Notes: a model not told the origin generated them from the letters alone. A stretch of DNA of 64,000 bases from Streptococcus gallolyticus subsp. gallolyticus DSM 16831 (GCF_002000985.1 NZ_CP018822.1:2002001-2066000); one strand, 5' to 3'. Shown: positions 49,919 to 58,699, counted from the stretch's first letter. Made by a program: numbers and translations.

Positions 49919-49945
49919 TATCACAGTGATAAATAAAACTTATCA
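49919..49945 (-). promoter_or_regulatory. CYS-box, CmbR-type binding site 1
   Basis: On the minus strand TGATA-N9-TATCA-N3-TGATA, an exact match to the CmbR motif TGATA-N9-TATCA-N2-4-TGATA described for Streptococcaceae. Its edge lies 36 bases from the -10. Confidence 0.85.
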
Positions 49946-49952
49946 CACACGG

Positions 49953-51098
49953 CTAATCCTTTTTAGAACGGTAATAGTCTAGTAGATACAGAGCATTTTG
50001 CACATAATAATTAACAGCTGTTGGTAGGGCTTCATCTTTTACGGTAAAGGTATCATGGTGCAAATCTGCTGCATTGTCATCACCGTTGCTGCCAATCAAG
50101 GCAAAAACGCCTGGAATATGTTCTTGGTAGGTCGCAAAGTCTTCTCCTCCTGTTAATGGAGCAACTTCTAAAACTTCCGCAAACTGTTTTGAATGCTCAA
50201 AAATAAGCGGTGTCAACGTCTCGTCGTTATAAGTCACCGTTGGTGTTTTTCCCCACTCGATAGTAACTTGTGCGCCAAATTGCTCGGCCGTATTTTTCAC
50301 AATTTTGGTAAATCGCTCGCGCAAATGCTGACGATTTTCTGGTGTAAATGATCGAATCGTTCCTTCAAAATAGCCTGAGTCCGGCAAAACATTCCATGTC
50401 GTTCCAGCATCAATATGTGTCACCGATAGCACCGCCGCTTCAAATGGCGAAACCGTTCGGCTGATAATCGCCTGCAAATTATTTACAATGGTCGTAATAG
50501 TCAAAATCGTATCAATGCCAAAATCTGGACGCGCAGCATGACCGCTAACGCCAGTTACCGTAACCTTAAATTTTTCAACCGCAGCCATAATCGCTTTAGA
50601 GCGCAAGCCAATTTGCCCTGGTTTAAGATGAGGGTTATTATGATAGCCGATAATTGCAGATACTCCTTCGATACCACCTGCTTCAATCACCGCATCAGCA
50701 CCAGTCGCCACTTCTTCAGCTGGCTGGAAAATCAATCGAATGGTTCCCTTGATGTCGGCTTCTTTTGCCTTTAATAATTCGGCTGCTCCCAGTAAACTCG
50801 TTTGGTGAAAATCGTGTCCACACGCATGCATTGCACCGTTTTTACTCGCATAATCAAACGTATTGGCTTCTCGAATCGGCAGAGCATCAATATCAGCTCG
50901 AAGCGCAATAATCGGCTCACCTTGTCCAATTTCGGCAATAAATCCTGTTTTTAAACCTGTTTCGACAATGCGAATCCCAAGATTTGAAATATGATTTTTC
51001 AGGAACTCTGTCGTATTAAATTCACGTTCAGACACTTCTGGGTGTTGATGAATATCACGACGAATTTTAGTTAATTTTTCATAAAGTTCTGCTGTCAT
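49953..51098 (-). CDS. M20-family amidohydrolase (N-acyl amino acid deacylase)
   Basis: A 381-residue M20D amidohydrolase. Motifs: ALRADIDALPI, MHACGHDFH (metal-binding cysteine/histidines), FQPAEEVATGA, and TGGEDFA. Relatives deacylate hippurate, N-acetyl-diaminopimelate or N-acetylcysteine conjugates. Its start overlaps the preceding binding-protein gene by four bases, and the group is under a CmbR-type box, so unmasking of an N-acylated sulfur amino acid is a reasonable inference. Substrate unproven. Confidence 0.85.
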   Translation of the reverse strand: MTAELYEKLTKIRRDIHQHPEVSEREFNTTEFLKNHISNLGIRIVETGLKTGFIAEIGQGEPIIALRADIDALPIREANTFDYASKNGAMHACGHDFHQTSLLGAAELLKAKEADIKGTIRLIFQPAEEVATGADAVIEAGGIEGVSAIIGYHNNPHLKPGQIGLRSKAIMAAVEKFKVTVTGVSGHAARPDFGIDTILTITTIVNNLQAIISRTVSPFEAAVLSVTHIDAGTTWNVLPDSGYFEGTIRSFTPENRQHLRERFTKIVKNTAEQFGAQVTIEWGKTPTVTYNDETLTPLIFEHSKQFAEVLEVAPLTGGEDFATYQEHIPGVFALIGSNGDDNAADLHHDTFTVKDEALPTAVNYYVQNALYLLDYYRSKKD

Positions 51099-51892
51099 TT
51101 GCTCACCTCTAATGCTGATGCTTCTGGTAAATAGCTACCACCTAAATATTTTTGGCTCAATTTTTCCAAAGTACCATTGTTATACAATTTCTTCACGGCT
51201 TTATTAAAAGCTGTTTGTAGCTGCTTGCTATCACTTGAAAAGATAATGTAGTTATTCGGATTATCATCTGTATTCAGCTCAATAACCGTCAAATCCAGAT
51301 TCTTTTGTTTAATAATCGTTTCAACTGAGATTTTATCAAAAATCAAATAATCAAATTCCCCATCATCCAAATCCAACAAACGCTTGGTCACATCTTCTCC
51401 AGAATAGTCAATCGTTGACGGGTTATCACTATGCTGACTATTCCAATCATCAACAAATTTAGCAGTTGATGTGCCTGTATCATCTTGAGTCGTCTTACCG
51501 CCAATATCATCCAAAGAAGTGATTTTAGAACCCTTTTTCACGACTAGAACCAACGGATTTTTAGCAATCGGCACCGAATAGAGGTATTTATTGGCACGTT
51601 CTTCCGTGTAGGATAGATTATTAGCCGCCACTTGGTAAATATCGCTATCCAAACCAACAAATATCGAATCCCAAGCCGTCTTTTTAAAACTAATCTTATA
51701 ACCGTTGATATGTTTGCTAGCTGCTTTTATCACCTGAATGTCATAGCCTGTTAGCTGCCCTTTCTTATTCTGATAAGAAAAAGGCTTGATGTCACCAGTC
51801 GTTGCGACAACTGCTTTTTTATCAGCCGCTTCCACACGGACACTCAAGCTAGCACTCAATAAAACTGCCAATCCCAATAAAACTTTTTTCAT
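51095..51892 (-). CDS. Amino acid-binding protein with signal peptidase I type signal (no lipobox)
   Basis: A 265-residue family-3 binding protein similar to the one at 49 kb (PFSYQNKKGQLTGYDIQVIKAA, ANNLSYTEERANKYLYS). The N-terminal signal (MKMKKVLLGLAVLLSASLS) ends near VEAADK with no cysteine, so it should be secreted free or held by other means instead of lipid-anchored, unusual for a Gram-positive binding protein. GGGGG favours ATG 51892. No cognate permease is nearby. It is translationally coupled to the M20 gene. Confidence 0.82.
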   Translation of the reverse strand: MKKVLLGLAVLLSASLSVRVEAADKKAVVATTGDIKPFSYQNKKGQLTGYDIQVIKAASKHINGYKISFKKTAWDSIFVGLDSDIYQVAANNLSYTEERANKYLYSVPIAKNPLVLVVKKGSKITSLDDIGGKTTQDDTGTSTAKFVDDWNSQHSDNPSTIDYSGEDVTKRLLDLDDGEFDYLIFDKISVETIIKQKNLDLTVIELNTDDNPNNYIIFSSDSKQLQTAFNKAVKKLYNNGTLEKLSQKYLGGSYLPEASALEVSK

Positions 51893-51920
51893 TTTCATTC
51901 CCCCTAAATATCTGGATACC

Positions 51921-51945
51921 AAAAAAGCTGACTGACATCAGCTTT
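51921..51945 (-). terminator. Hairpin between the GATase-like gene and the binding-protein gene
   Basis: AAAGCTGA pairs with TCAGCTTT and is followed by TTTTTTGG on the minus strand. It leaves no room for a new promoter before the next gene, so it probably attenuates. Confidence 0.65.
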
Positions 51946-51952
51946 ATCTATC

Positions 51953-52639
51953 TTATAGTGTTTTTACCAAATAATTGAACAACAAACGACTTTCACTTTT
52001 TTCTAAAAGAAGTTCTGGGTGCCATTGAATTCCCAAAATCGGCGCACCGTGTTTGCTTTCATAGGCTTCGATTGTCCCGTCACGAACATCACGCGCTGTC
52101 GCAATCAAATTAGGTGCCAAATCTTTGACACTTTGATGATGAAATGAATTAATCCATGAACCTGATTTTACCAAATGGCTGACACGACTATTCGGCAAAA
52201 TTTCCACTTCATGAGATGTTCCTGAAATATCATCTTGCCAATGATTATCAACCTTTTGATTGAGAGTGCCACCCAAAGCAACATTAAGCAATTGCATACC
52301 ACGGCAGACTGCAAAAATCGGTTTATTTTGACGAATGGCTTCTTTCACCAAAGCAAATTCAAATTCATCACGTTCTAAGCTGTAATCGTCACTATCAACT
52401 TCTTTTTCTTCACCGTAAAATTCTGGCGTAACATTTTGCCCACCTGATAAAACTAATTTATCAATCATACTGATATAGGTTTTAGCAAGGTCTGGTGTTC
52501 CCACAGGAATGATGATTGGAACCCCTCCAGCTACCTTAACACCATCTGATAAATGACGAGAAACCGCATCAAAATGCATTCCTGACATAGCTGGCATTTC
52601 TTTGATATTTCCTGTAATCCCAACAATGACTTGTTTCAT
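51953..52639 (-). CDS. Gamma-glutamyl-gamma-aminobutyrate hydrolase family protein (class I GATase-like)
   Basis: A 228-residue peptidase C26 (PuuD-like) hydrolase. The nucleophile cysteine is in AVCRGMQLLNVALGG (near residue 115), with the catalytic histidine/glutamate in GIQWHPE. The family cleaves gamma-glutamyl amides. It heads the group with a CYS-box upstream, so gamma-glutamyl-cysteine or a related conjugate is a plausible substrate. GAGGA precedes the ATG. The hairpin after it may lower expression of the next genes. Confidence 0.85.
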   Translation of the reverse strand: MKQVIVGITGNIKEMPAMSGMHFDAVSRHLSDGVKVAGGVPIIIPVGTPDLAKTYISMIDKLVLSGGQNVTPEFYGEEKEVDSDDYSLERDEFEFALVKEAIRQNKPIFAVCRGMQLLNVALGGTLNQKVDNHWQDDISGTSHEVEILPNSRVSHLVKSGSWINSFHHQSVKDLAPNLIATARDVRDGTIEAYESKHGAPILGIQWHPELLLEKSESRLLFNYLVKTL

Positions 52640-52690
52640 TTGGTGTCCTCACTTTCATTAGTTTTAAGGTTATCTTACTGTGATAAGATT

Positions 52691-52720
52691 ATTCTATCCT
52701 AAATTCGCACCAATTGCCAA
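52691..52720 (-). promoter_or_regulatory. Promoter of the GATase-like gene group
   Basis: TTGGCA (52715-52720), 18 bases, TAGAAT (52691-52696) on the minus strand. Confidence 0.6.
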
Positions 52721-52731
52721 TAGATTTTTTT

Positions 52732-52758
52732 TATCACCAAGATAGCCTTAGCTTATCA
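52732..52758 (-). promoter_or_regulatory. CYS-box, CmbR-type binding site 2
   Basis: On the minus strand TGATA-N9-TATCT-N3-TGATA, one mismatch from the CmbR motif. Its edge lies 36 bases from the -10, the same distance as for site 1. Confidence 0.75.
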
Positions 52759-52760
52759 CC

Positions 52761-52802
52761 AAAAATAAAAAGGATATTCAGCCTTTTTGAACTGAATATC
52801 CT
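52761..52802 (-). terminator. Rho-independent terminator of yebC
   Basis: AGGATATTCAG and CTGAATATCCT form an 11-base-pair stem followed by TTTTTATTTTT on the minus strand. Confidence 0.9.
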
Positions 52803-52827
52803 ATCATTTTATCAATGATGTCTGATA

Positions 52828-53544
52828 TTAGAAATCTGATACATTATGGTAAACTTTTTGAACGTCTTCGTCATCTTCAAGAACGTCAACAAGTTTTTCA
52901 AAGACTTCAAGATCTTCACCTTCAAGTGTCACTTCTGATTGAGGAATCATTTCAAGTTCAGTTACTTTGAATTCTTCAATACCGTTAGCACGCAAAGCTT
53001 CGATACCTTTGTGAAGATCAGTTGGCGCTGTGTAAACAGTAACAACACCATCTTCTGCTTCAACGTCTTCAACATCAACATCAGCTTCTAGCAATTGTTC
53101 AAAAACACTATCTGCGTCATCACCATCAAAGACAATAACACCTTTTTTATCGAACATGTAAGATACAGAACCAGATGCTCCCATGTTACCACCGTTTTTA
53201 CCAAATGCAGTACGCAAGTTAGCGGCAGTACGATTAACATTACTTGTCAAAGTATCAACGATAATCATTGAACCGTTTGGTCCAAATCCTTCGTAACGAC
53301 CTTCAACGAAAGTTTCGTCTGTATTACCTTTTGCTTTATCGATTGCGCGGTCGATAACGTGTTTTGGTACTTGCGCTTGTTTTGCACGTTCAAGTACAAA
53401 TTTCAAAGCTGAGTTTGATTCTGGATCTGGTTCACCTTTTTTAGCAGCAACATAGATTTCAACACCAAATTTCGCATAAACTTTAGAGTTAGCACCATCT
53501 TTGGCAGTTTTTTTGGCAACAATATTAGCCCACTTACGTCCCAT
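52828..53544 (-). CDS. YebC/PmpR family protein
   Basis: A 238-residue YebC-family protein, start [27 protein letters not shown], middle [22 protein letters not shown], acidic C-terminal domain. It has long been labelled a transcriptional regulator; recent work on relatives indicates a ribosome-associated factor that relieves stalling at polyproline. Which applies here is not visible. The gene is monocistronic with a strong terminator. Confidence 0.93.
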   Translation of the reverse strand: MGRKWANIVAKKTAKDGANSKVYAKFGVEIYVAAKKGEPDPESNSALKFVLERAKQAQVPKHVIDRAIDKAKGNTDETFVEGRYEGFGPNGSMIIVDTLTSNVNRTAANLRTAFGKNGGNMGASGSVSYMFDKKGVIVFDGDDADSVFEQLLEADVDVEDVEAEDGVVTVYTAPTDLHKGIEALRANGIEEFKVTELEMIPQSEVTLEGEDLEVFEKLVDVLEDDEDVQKVYHNVSDF

Positions 53545-53780
53545 GGGTAGTCTCCTTTGTAAAGATTATTTTTATTTTAGCATGATTAATTGATTTGGAC
53601 ACCCTAAAGCCCCAAATCATTGAACTACTGAACTAGCAAAGCTAAATTCGTAATCCTTAATATTATAGCACTTTGACGGGGCTGTGTAAAATGGGGGACG
53701 GTGTTTAAATCCCTTACAATCGACTAAACGACCATTTTTTAGAAAAAGAAGCCCTTTTACAGTACATAAATGATTAAAAA
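53545..53780. other. Non-coding spacer with a possible IS-end remnant
   Basis: No accepted gene. Minus-strand GCTAAAAT near 53578-53585 is a candidate -10 for yebC, and TGATTTGG/CCAAATCA (about 53591-53619) forms a hairpin. GGGGCTGTGTAAAATGGGGG around 53677-53696 resembles IS256-family termini. Confidence 0.4.
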
Positions 53781-54620
53781 TCAGCTCAAATCTCGTAAAT
53801 ACTCTGCCAATGACGTCGGTGCCTTTCCTAGCACACACTCAATATCATCTGATAAACCTGCTTGTTCCCCTTTAGCGATTGCGGTATAAGTTGACACCCA
53901 AGAATCGTATTCCCATTGCTCGGCTTGCCAAATTTTGCGAGAGTCGTAAGCTTCCTCAACAGTTTCTTCAACGTACGTCACCGTTTTTCCAAGAGAATGA
54001 CTGATTTGCTCTGCCATTTCCGATAATGTCAATTCTTCTGGTCCTGTCATATTTAAGGTTTGATTTGCCCACTTTTCAGGATTTTTAAGAATTTCTACTG
54101 CCACATCGGCAACATCCGAACGCACAACAGCAGAAACTTTTCCATTACCTGCTGGACCTTTGATTTCACCGTATTGGCGTGCCATATCAACAAAAAAATC
54201 AACATAAAAATTATCACGCAAAAAAGTGTAAGTCAATCCTTTTTCCTTAATATATTGCTCCGTTGCCGCATGGTCACGTGCCAAAGTAAAGGTTGAACTT
54301 GGACTAGCATTGTAAAACGAAGTGTAAACAATATGCTTAACACCAGCCGCTTTAGCAGCATCAATAAAAGCTATGTGTTGTTGCAAACGTTCAGGATTCT
54401 CCTTGGCTGAAATCATAAAAAGCACATCAATTCCTGAAAGAGCCGCGATAGCTTCATCAGAATACTCATAACTGCATTTTTTCACAGTTGCCCCTGCCAG
54501 TTTGGGAGCACGTTCTGGCGAACGCGCCAAGTGACGTGCCGCAACACCTGCTTCTGATAATTCCTTGGCGACAAAACCACCCAAATGACCCGTCACACCA
54601 GTAATCGCTAATGTCGTCAT
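53781..54620 (-). CDS. NmrA-like SDR family NAD(P)-binding protein
   Basis: A 279-residue atypical SDR (NmrA/quinone-oxidoreductase 2 type). N-terminal loop ITGVTGHLGGFVAKEL (6-21), then MISAKENPERL, IVYTSFYNASPS and TFLRDNFYVD. It likely reduces a quinone or senses NAD(P) redox state; substrate unknown. GGAGG places the start at 54620. A MerR-family regulator follows on the same strand upstream and could control it. Confidence 0.87.
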   Translation of the reverse strand: MTTLAITGVTGHLGGFVAKELSEAGVAARHLARSPERAPKLAGATVKKCSYEYSDEAIAALSGIDVLFMISAKENPERLQQHIAFIDAAKAAGVKHIVYTSFYNASPSSTFTLARDHAATEQYIKEKGLTYTFLRDNFYVDFFVDMARQYGEIKGPAGNGKVSAVVRSDVADVAVEILKNPEKWANQTLNMTGPEELTLSEMAEQISHSLGKTVTYVEETVEEAYDSRKIWQAEQWEYDSWVSTYTAIAKGEQAGLSDDIECVLGKAPTSLAEYLRDLS

Positions 54621-54694
54621 GTTTTTTCCTCCGTTAGCTTTAATCACCTTCATTTTAGCATGAGCTCACAAAAACTGCTGACATTTGGTTTGAA

Positions 54695-54726
54695 AATGAA
54701 AAGCCAAGCTTTTTAAAAGCTTGGGC
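54695..54726 (-). terminator. Rho-independent terminator of the MerR gene
   Basis: AGCCAAGCTTTT and AAAAGCTTGGGCT pair almost without loop, followed by TTTTCATTTTC on the minus strand. Confidence 0.8.
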
Positions 54727-54736
54727 TACTTATAAA

Positions 54737-55459
54737 TTATCCGTTATTTTTAACATATTCTGCAATGGCAGAACTGACAAAACTAGCTGTCCCTTGACCT
54801 GCCGCTTTATCGATAAAAGCTGTGAAACGATTATCCGCAATATACATTTGCCCCAGACCTGACAAAATCTCCATATCACATGGGTAAAAATGCTCACTAA
54901 TATAGCTTTGTAAAGTTTCAACTTGTTTTTGAACCTTGCCATCAGAAAAAGAAAACTCTTTTAGCTTTGCAAAGTCTCTCATTATCGCTGCCATTTCTTC
55001 CGTAATGACCGAAAAATCAGTCTGTGGATTTTTTTCAAATGCTTGATAAGCTTCCGTCGTTCCCCAACGTTCTTTAGCTTCTCTTTGAAAAGCTTCCAAT
55101 TCTGACTTGTCGTAAGCCGTAAATGTCATCATGTTTCCTCCATTTTCCTGCAAGGACTTGGCATGACAAATAACTTTTTCCAAATGCTCTTTTTTCAATT
55201 CGAGCCATTTTATCTGCTCACATAAAGCTTCTTCTTTGTCATAGCTTGGGTCCGACAGGATTTCCTTTATTTTTTTAAGAGGAAATTCTAGCTCACGAAA
55301 CAGAAGAATTTCTTGCAAGCGTTCAAATGCGTCCATATCATAAAAGCGATAACCATTTTCCCCAATAAAAGAGGGAGTTAAAAGACCAATCTGGTCATAA
55401 TAATGCAACGTTCGCACGCTAATGCCTGATATCTGGCTCATCTCTTTTACTGTTTTCAT
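54737..55459 (-). CDS. MerR-family regulator with TipAS-type effector domain
   Basis: A 240-residue regulator. The N-terminal MerR helix-turn-helix (1-70) has VKEMSQISGISVRTLHYYDQIGLL, then a coiled coil (about 80-110) and a C-terminal TipAS domain (about 120-240, with F..Y.ISEHFYPCD). TipAS domains bind varied lipophilic drugs, activating efflux or other genes. The target is uncertain; the adjacent SDR gene is a candidate. A -35/-10 region with lengthened spacing would be expected at its targets but was not identified. Confidence 0.88.
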   Translation of the reverse strand: MKTVKEMSQISGISVRTLHYYDQIGLLTPSFIGENGYRFYDMDAFERLQEILLFRELEFPLKKIKEILSDPSYDKEEALCEQIKWLELKKEHLEKVICHAKSLQENGGNMMTFTAYDKSELEAFQREAKERWGTTEAYQAFEKNPQTDFSVITEEMAAIMRDFAKLKEFSFSDGKVQKQVETLQSYISEHFYPCDMEILSGLGQMYIADNRFTAFIDKAAGQGTASFVSSAIAEYVKNNG

Positions 55460-55544
55460 GTACTAGCTCCTCTCGATGATAAGTATAGGCTATAACGTTA
55501 CGTTAGGGTCAAGAGAAAAAATGAAGTTTTTTACTCGTAACCGC

Positions 55545-56639
55545 TTACTTCTTTATTATCACTGGAACTTTTCCCCAGTTTTGCTCTTGAATGTGTGGAT
55601 TTCCTAGCGCATAAACTTGGTCGGCTTGTTGCGTTACCACATCCCACGGTTTTGCACCGATTCGAGCCACGATATCCACAGATTTTTTCACCGTTTTGAG
55701 GTGTTCCTGCCCTTTTGGCGTAAATCCCAGCACATGAACAGCTTCTGGCAAGGGCTTTTCCACAGCTCCCACCAAAATATAAGCCAAAATACGGCGCACA
55801 CGCGCCTTTGTGTAGCGTTTCGTGGCAACTTTATCCACTAACTCGTCCACAGTCGCTACACTCCTAATAGCAGAGCGAATACGGCTGGCTAGTTCTTCAT
55901 TAACTTGGAAAATCCCCGTCAAATCAGCATTTGTCAGGATTTGATATTTGAGCAAAGGGAAATAATCATCCCAAGTCACCTGAGGGGCGTTGAGGAAAAG
56001 GTCCGCATTTGGCATGAATTTATCCACAAAAGCTTTGTCTTTTCTGTGGACACGCAAATTTGTCGCGGACGCAAACGGTGTTTCTGTCTTAAGCGAGTGA
56101 TAACCTGCTCCTTGACGCATGATTGGAGTCAGCTGAATAGCTTTTCCAGCGCAAGCTTTGGCATAAGAAAGCCCTAAAATATGATTTGGCGTATTTCCAG
56201 TAAACTTCACACCAGCAAAAGTCTCCCACATTTTCTGCGTTTTCTGTGGATAAGACAAATTATCTGGCAAACTTTGCAAGTAATCCACCATTTTCTGTTG
56301 ATTATCCCCATAAATCTGTGAAAAGTGTTGATAATCCAGATTTTCTTCAGTGCCAAATGCCAACTTATCCACACCTAAACGCTCTAAAATGTCCACCGCA
56401 CCTTGTGCAAAGTAATCCGCTGACTGAACAGCCACCAAAAATGGCAATTCAACCACCAAATCAGCGCCATTTCGCAGCGCCATTTCCGCGCGTGTCCACT
56501 TATCCACAATCGCAGGCTCACCACGTTGGACAAAGTTTCCCGACATGGCAACAATCTTGACCCCCTCAGCCTGCGACAGCAAATACTTATGCCCATTATG
56601 AAAAGGATTAAATTCAGCAATAATACCAGTAACAGTCAT
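55545..56639 (-). CDS. tmcAL: tRNA(Met) cytidine acetate ligase TmcAL
   Basis: A 364-residue nucleotidyltransferase-like enzyme (formerly YlbM). N-terminal [20 protein letters not shown] contains the HIGH-type nucleotide motif; [17 protein letters not shown] and VELPF follow. TmcAL uses acetate and ATP to acetylate the wobble cytidine of elongator tRNA(Met). In streptococci it normally follows the SAM methyltransferase gene; here the AlbA_2 gene separates them. Confidence 0.92.
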   Translation of the reverse strand: MTVTGIIAEFNPFHNGHKYLLSQAEGVKIVAMSGNFVQRGEPAIVDKWTRAEMALRNGADLVVELPFLVAVQSADYFAQGAVDILERLGVDKLAFGTEENLDYQHFSQIYGDNQQKMVDYLQSLPDNLSYPQKTQKMWETFAGVKFTGNTPNHILGLSYAKACAGKAIQLTPIMRQGAGYHSLKTETPFASATNLRVHRKDKAFVDKFMPNADLFLNAPQVTWDDYFPLLKYQILTNADLTGIFQVNEELASRIRSAIRSVATVDELVDKVATKRYTKARVRRILAYILVGAVEKPLPEAVHVLGFTPKGQEHLKTVKKSVDIVARIGAKPWDVVTQQADQVYALGNPHIQEQNWGKVPVIIKK

Positions 56640-56659
56640 GGAGTGCTCCTAAATTTATA

Positions 56660-57841
56660 CTAATAATCTATTCTTCTATATTCACTTAACATTTTTTGAA
56701 GTATACATATGTCCTCACATTCCTGCTTAAATGCACCATAAGTATAGCCATTTCCTAATTTTGGAACTGTAGGAACAATACTTTGAATTTCACTAGAGTA
56801 ATATTTTCTGCTTTCTTCCCAATTCCTTTTAATAAATCGCTTAAAATTTAATCTTTCTTCTTTTGAGTTAAATACCAAAATACTTTCAAAAAAATTATTT
56901 CTAGAGATTCTTGCATCATCAGTATATTCTTTACAATACAAGAATTCATTAAGCTTAAAAATTAATGAATCTTTTTCCATGTATTTAAACGTAATATCCC
57001 ATCTTCTATTAGCATTGAAAGTTATACCATCAGTTTCTGGACATGGAGTAGCATATCTTCCACCATCTAAAGATAAACCTACAAAATCTGCTAGTAAAGT
57101 TTGATGATAATATAATTGTATTTTTAAATAACTAGGAGTAGAATCTGATTGAAAAAAGTGATAATATTCATAACCATGTCGACTTTCATCAAAATCATAA
57201 ATTAATCTATATTCTGGGAAAAATTTATAATACATTTCCATAATATAATCTGAAGTATTTATCCAATTCTTTGTATCTTTTAAATAAATTTCAAATTTTT
57301 CAATTGGTGTTTGAAGAAGACCTAATCTTTTTTTCCATAAATATTCAACCTTATCTATGTCTGCAGACTTATCTTTTGGAGTATTACTATCTTGGATTCT
57401 TGTATAAATGTGATTTGCTTTTAAATTTTTGAAGTTTTCTTTCAGATAGAATGGTGTTTGTCCACTATTATGAATTATTATTACATCTAGAGTAGACGAT
57501 TCTATAAAAACCTGTTTTACAGTTACAACTGGTCGAATATCTCCTGCAAATTTTTTATCCTTCAAAAAATCAACAATTTTTTGAGTGTTTCTCCGATTTT
57601 GATCTGCAACCACATCATATAAAGAAAAATTAGCATCATCCACGCCGATAATAATATAAGCATCATGGTTAGCTAAATTATTTGCCATACATATAATATC
57701 ATGTAAAAGATCAGCACTTTTACTAGAATCATACCATTGACGTTTAAAATCCCAATATTCTCCTTCTTGATGAAGTTCAATCAAATAACTAATTTCATCT
57801 TCTAAATCACTATTTATATTACTATTTTGAGAACATTCCAT
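56660..57841 (-). CDS. AlbA_2 (Schlafen-type) domain protein, AT-rich insertion
   Basis: A 393-residue protein. Residues 22-156 form an AlbA_2/Schlafen DNA- or nucleotide-binding domain: acidic EYWDFKRQW (29-37), ANNLANHDAYIIIGVDD (54-69) and TPFYLKENFKNL then IYTRIQDSNTP. The remaining 235 residues are aromatic- and charge-rich with no domain I recognise. AT content is visibly higher than in neighbouring genes, with many AAA, AAT and ATA codons. It splits the normally adjacent methyltransferase and tmcAL genes, suggesting insertion. AlbA_2 proteins occur in phage defence and transcription control; this role is inference. Start 57841 is chosen from AAAGAGAAGTGG upstream. Confidence 0.75.
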   Translation of the reverse strand: MECSQNSNINSDLEDEISYLIELHQEGEYWDFKRQWYDSSKSADLLHDIICMANNLANHDAYIIIGVDDANFSLYDVVADQNRRNTQKIVDFLKDKKFAGDIRPVVTVKQVFIESSTLDVIIIHNSGQTPFYLKENFKNLKANHIYTRIQDSNTPKDKSADIDKVEYLWKKRLGLLQTPIEKFEIYLKDTKNWINTSDYIMEMYYKFFPEYRLIYDFDESRHGYEYYHFFQSDSTPSYLKIQLYYHQTLLADFVGLSLDGGRYATPCPETDGITFNANRRWDITFKYMEKDSLIFKLNEFLYCKEYTDDARISRNNFFESILVFNSKEERLNFKRFIKRNWEESRKYYSSEIQSIVPTVPKLGNGYTYGAFKQECEDICILQKMLSEYRRIDY

Positions 57842-57876
57842 TTTATACCACTTCTCTTTAAAAATCAGCCATCCCC

Positions 57877-58614
57877 CTACTTCTGGCACACAAAGAACCA
57901 GCGGTTTGATTTTTTGCGTGGCTTTTTGTCCTCAAAGTCGGCGTAGAGTTTAAATGATTTGAAGCCTGCTTGTTCCAAGAGGATATCGTAAGTTAGGACT
58001 TCATAAGTGCGTTCTTCATGAACTTCGTCATAGCGTGTGAAGCGTCCATCCTCGTCTTGCAGGAAGAAAGTCAATTCATGCACAACAGAATGTGGTGCCT
58101 CATCAGCATAGGTATCCCAAACCATGGCAAATTCTTCTGCATTTTCATGGTAAGAATAACCAGGAAAAACGGTGTCAGTTTGGTAAGTTGAGTGCACGTC
58201 AAAGATGAATACTCCGTCCTCATTCAAACAGTCGTAAACTTGTTTAAAGACATCACCAACCTCAACTTCATCAGCCATATAACAGATAGAATCTGAATAA
58301 CAGGTCACCAAATCGTAATTTCCTGCTTGCGACAAATCGAGCATATTACCTTGTTTGAACTCGATAGCTTCGCTAGCTGCTTTTGCACGTTTTCTTGCGA
58401 TTTCAAGCATATCCTCACTCAAATCAAGCCCTGTTACGTCAAAGCCAGCTTTGGCAAAACGTACTGACTGAATCCCAGTTCCACAGGCTAATTCCAAGAG
58501 TTTTTTCTTATTTTTTGGAAAATGGCGGAGCGAAAAGTCAGTCCATTTATCATAAAGGGAGTCATCCATGATAGCATCATAAACCGATGCAAATTTTTCG
58601 TAGTTTTTGTTCAT
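57877..58614 (-). CDS. Class I SAM-dependent methyltransferase
   Basis: A 245-residue methyltransferase. SAM motif I is LLELACGTGIQSV (about 39-51), then TGLDLSEDMLEIA and VTCYSDSICYM. It has the conserved C-terminal SNRWFFVCQK. The family occurs between rsfS and tmcAL in streptococci, and the substrate has not been established. Its stop is followed within 40 bases by the AlbA_2 start. Confidence 0.9.
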   Translation of the reverse strand: MNKNYEKFASVYDAIMDDSLYDKWTDFSLRHFPKNKKKLLELACGTGIQSVRFAKAGFDVTGLDLSEDMLEIARKRAKAASEAIEFKQGNMLDLSQAGNYDLVTCYSDSICYMADEVEVGDVFKQVYDCLNEDGVFIFDVHSTYQTDTVFPGYSYHENAEEFAMVWDTYADEAPHSVVHELTFFLQDEDGRFTRYDEVHEERTYEVLTYDILLEQAGFKSFKLYADFEDKKPRKKSNRWFFVCQK

Positions 58615-58644
58615 TGTTTTGTCCTATCAAACTTCTATCATTCT

Positions 58645-58682
58645 TAGAATGAAATAATCTGAGACAAGTGCCCCAGATTATA
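58645..58682 (-). terminator. Weak terminator-like hairpin between rsfS and the methyltransferase
   Basis: AATAATCTG pairs with CAGATTAT around 12 bases, with a modest T-rich tail on the minus strand. Confidence 0.45.
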
Positions 58683-58699
58683 AGAATAATGCTGCAAAA

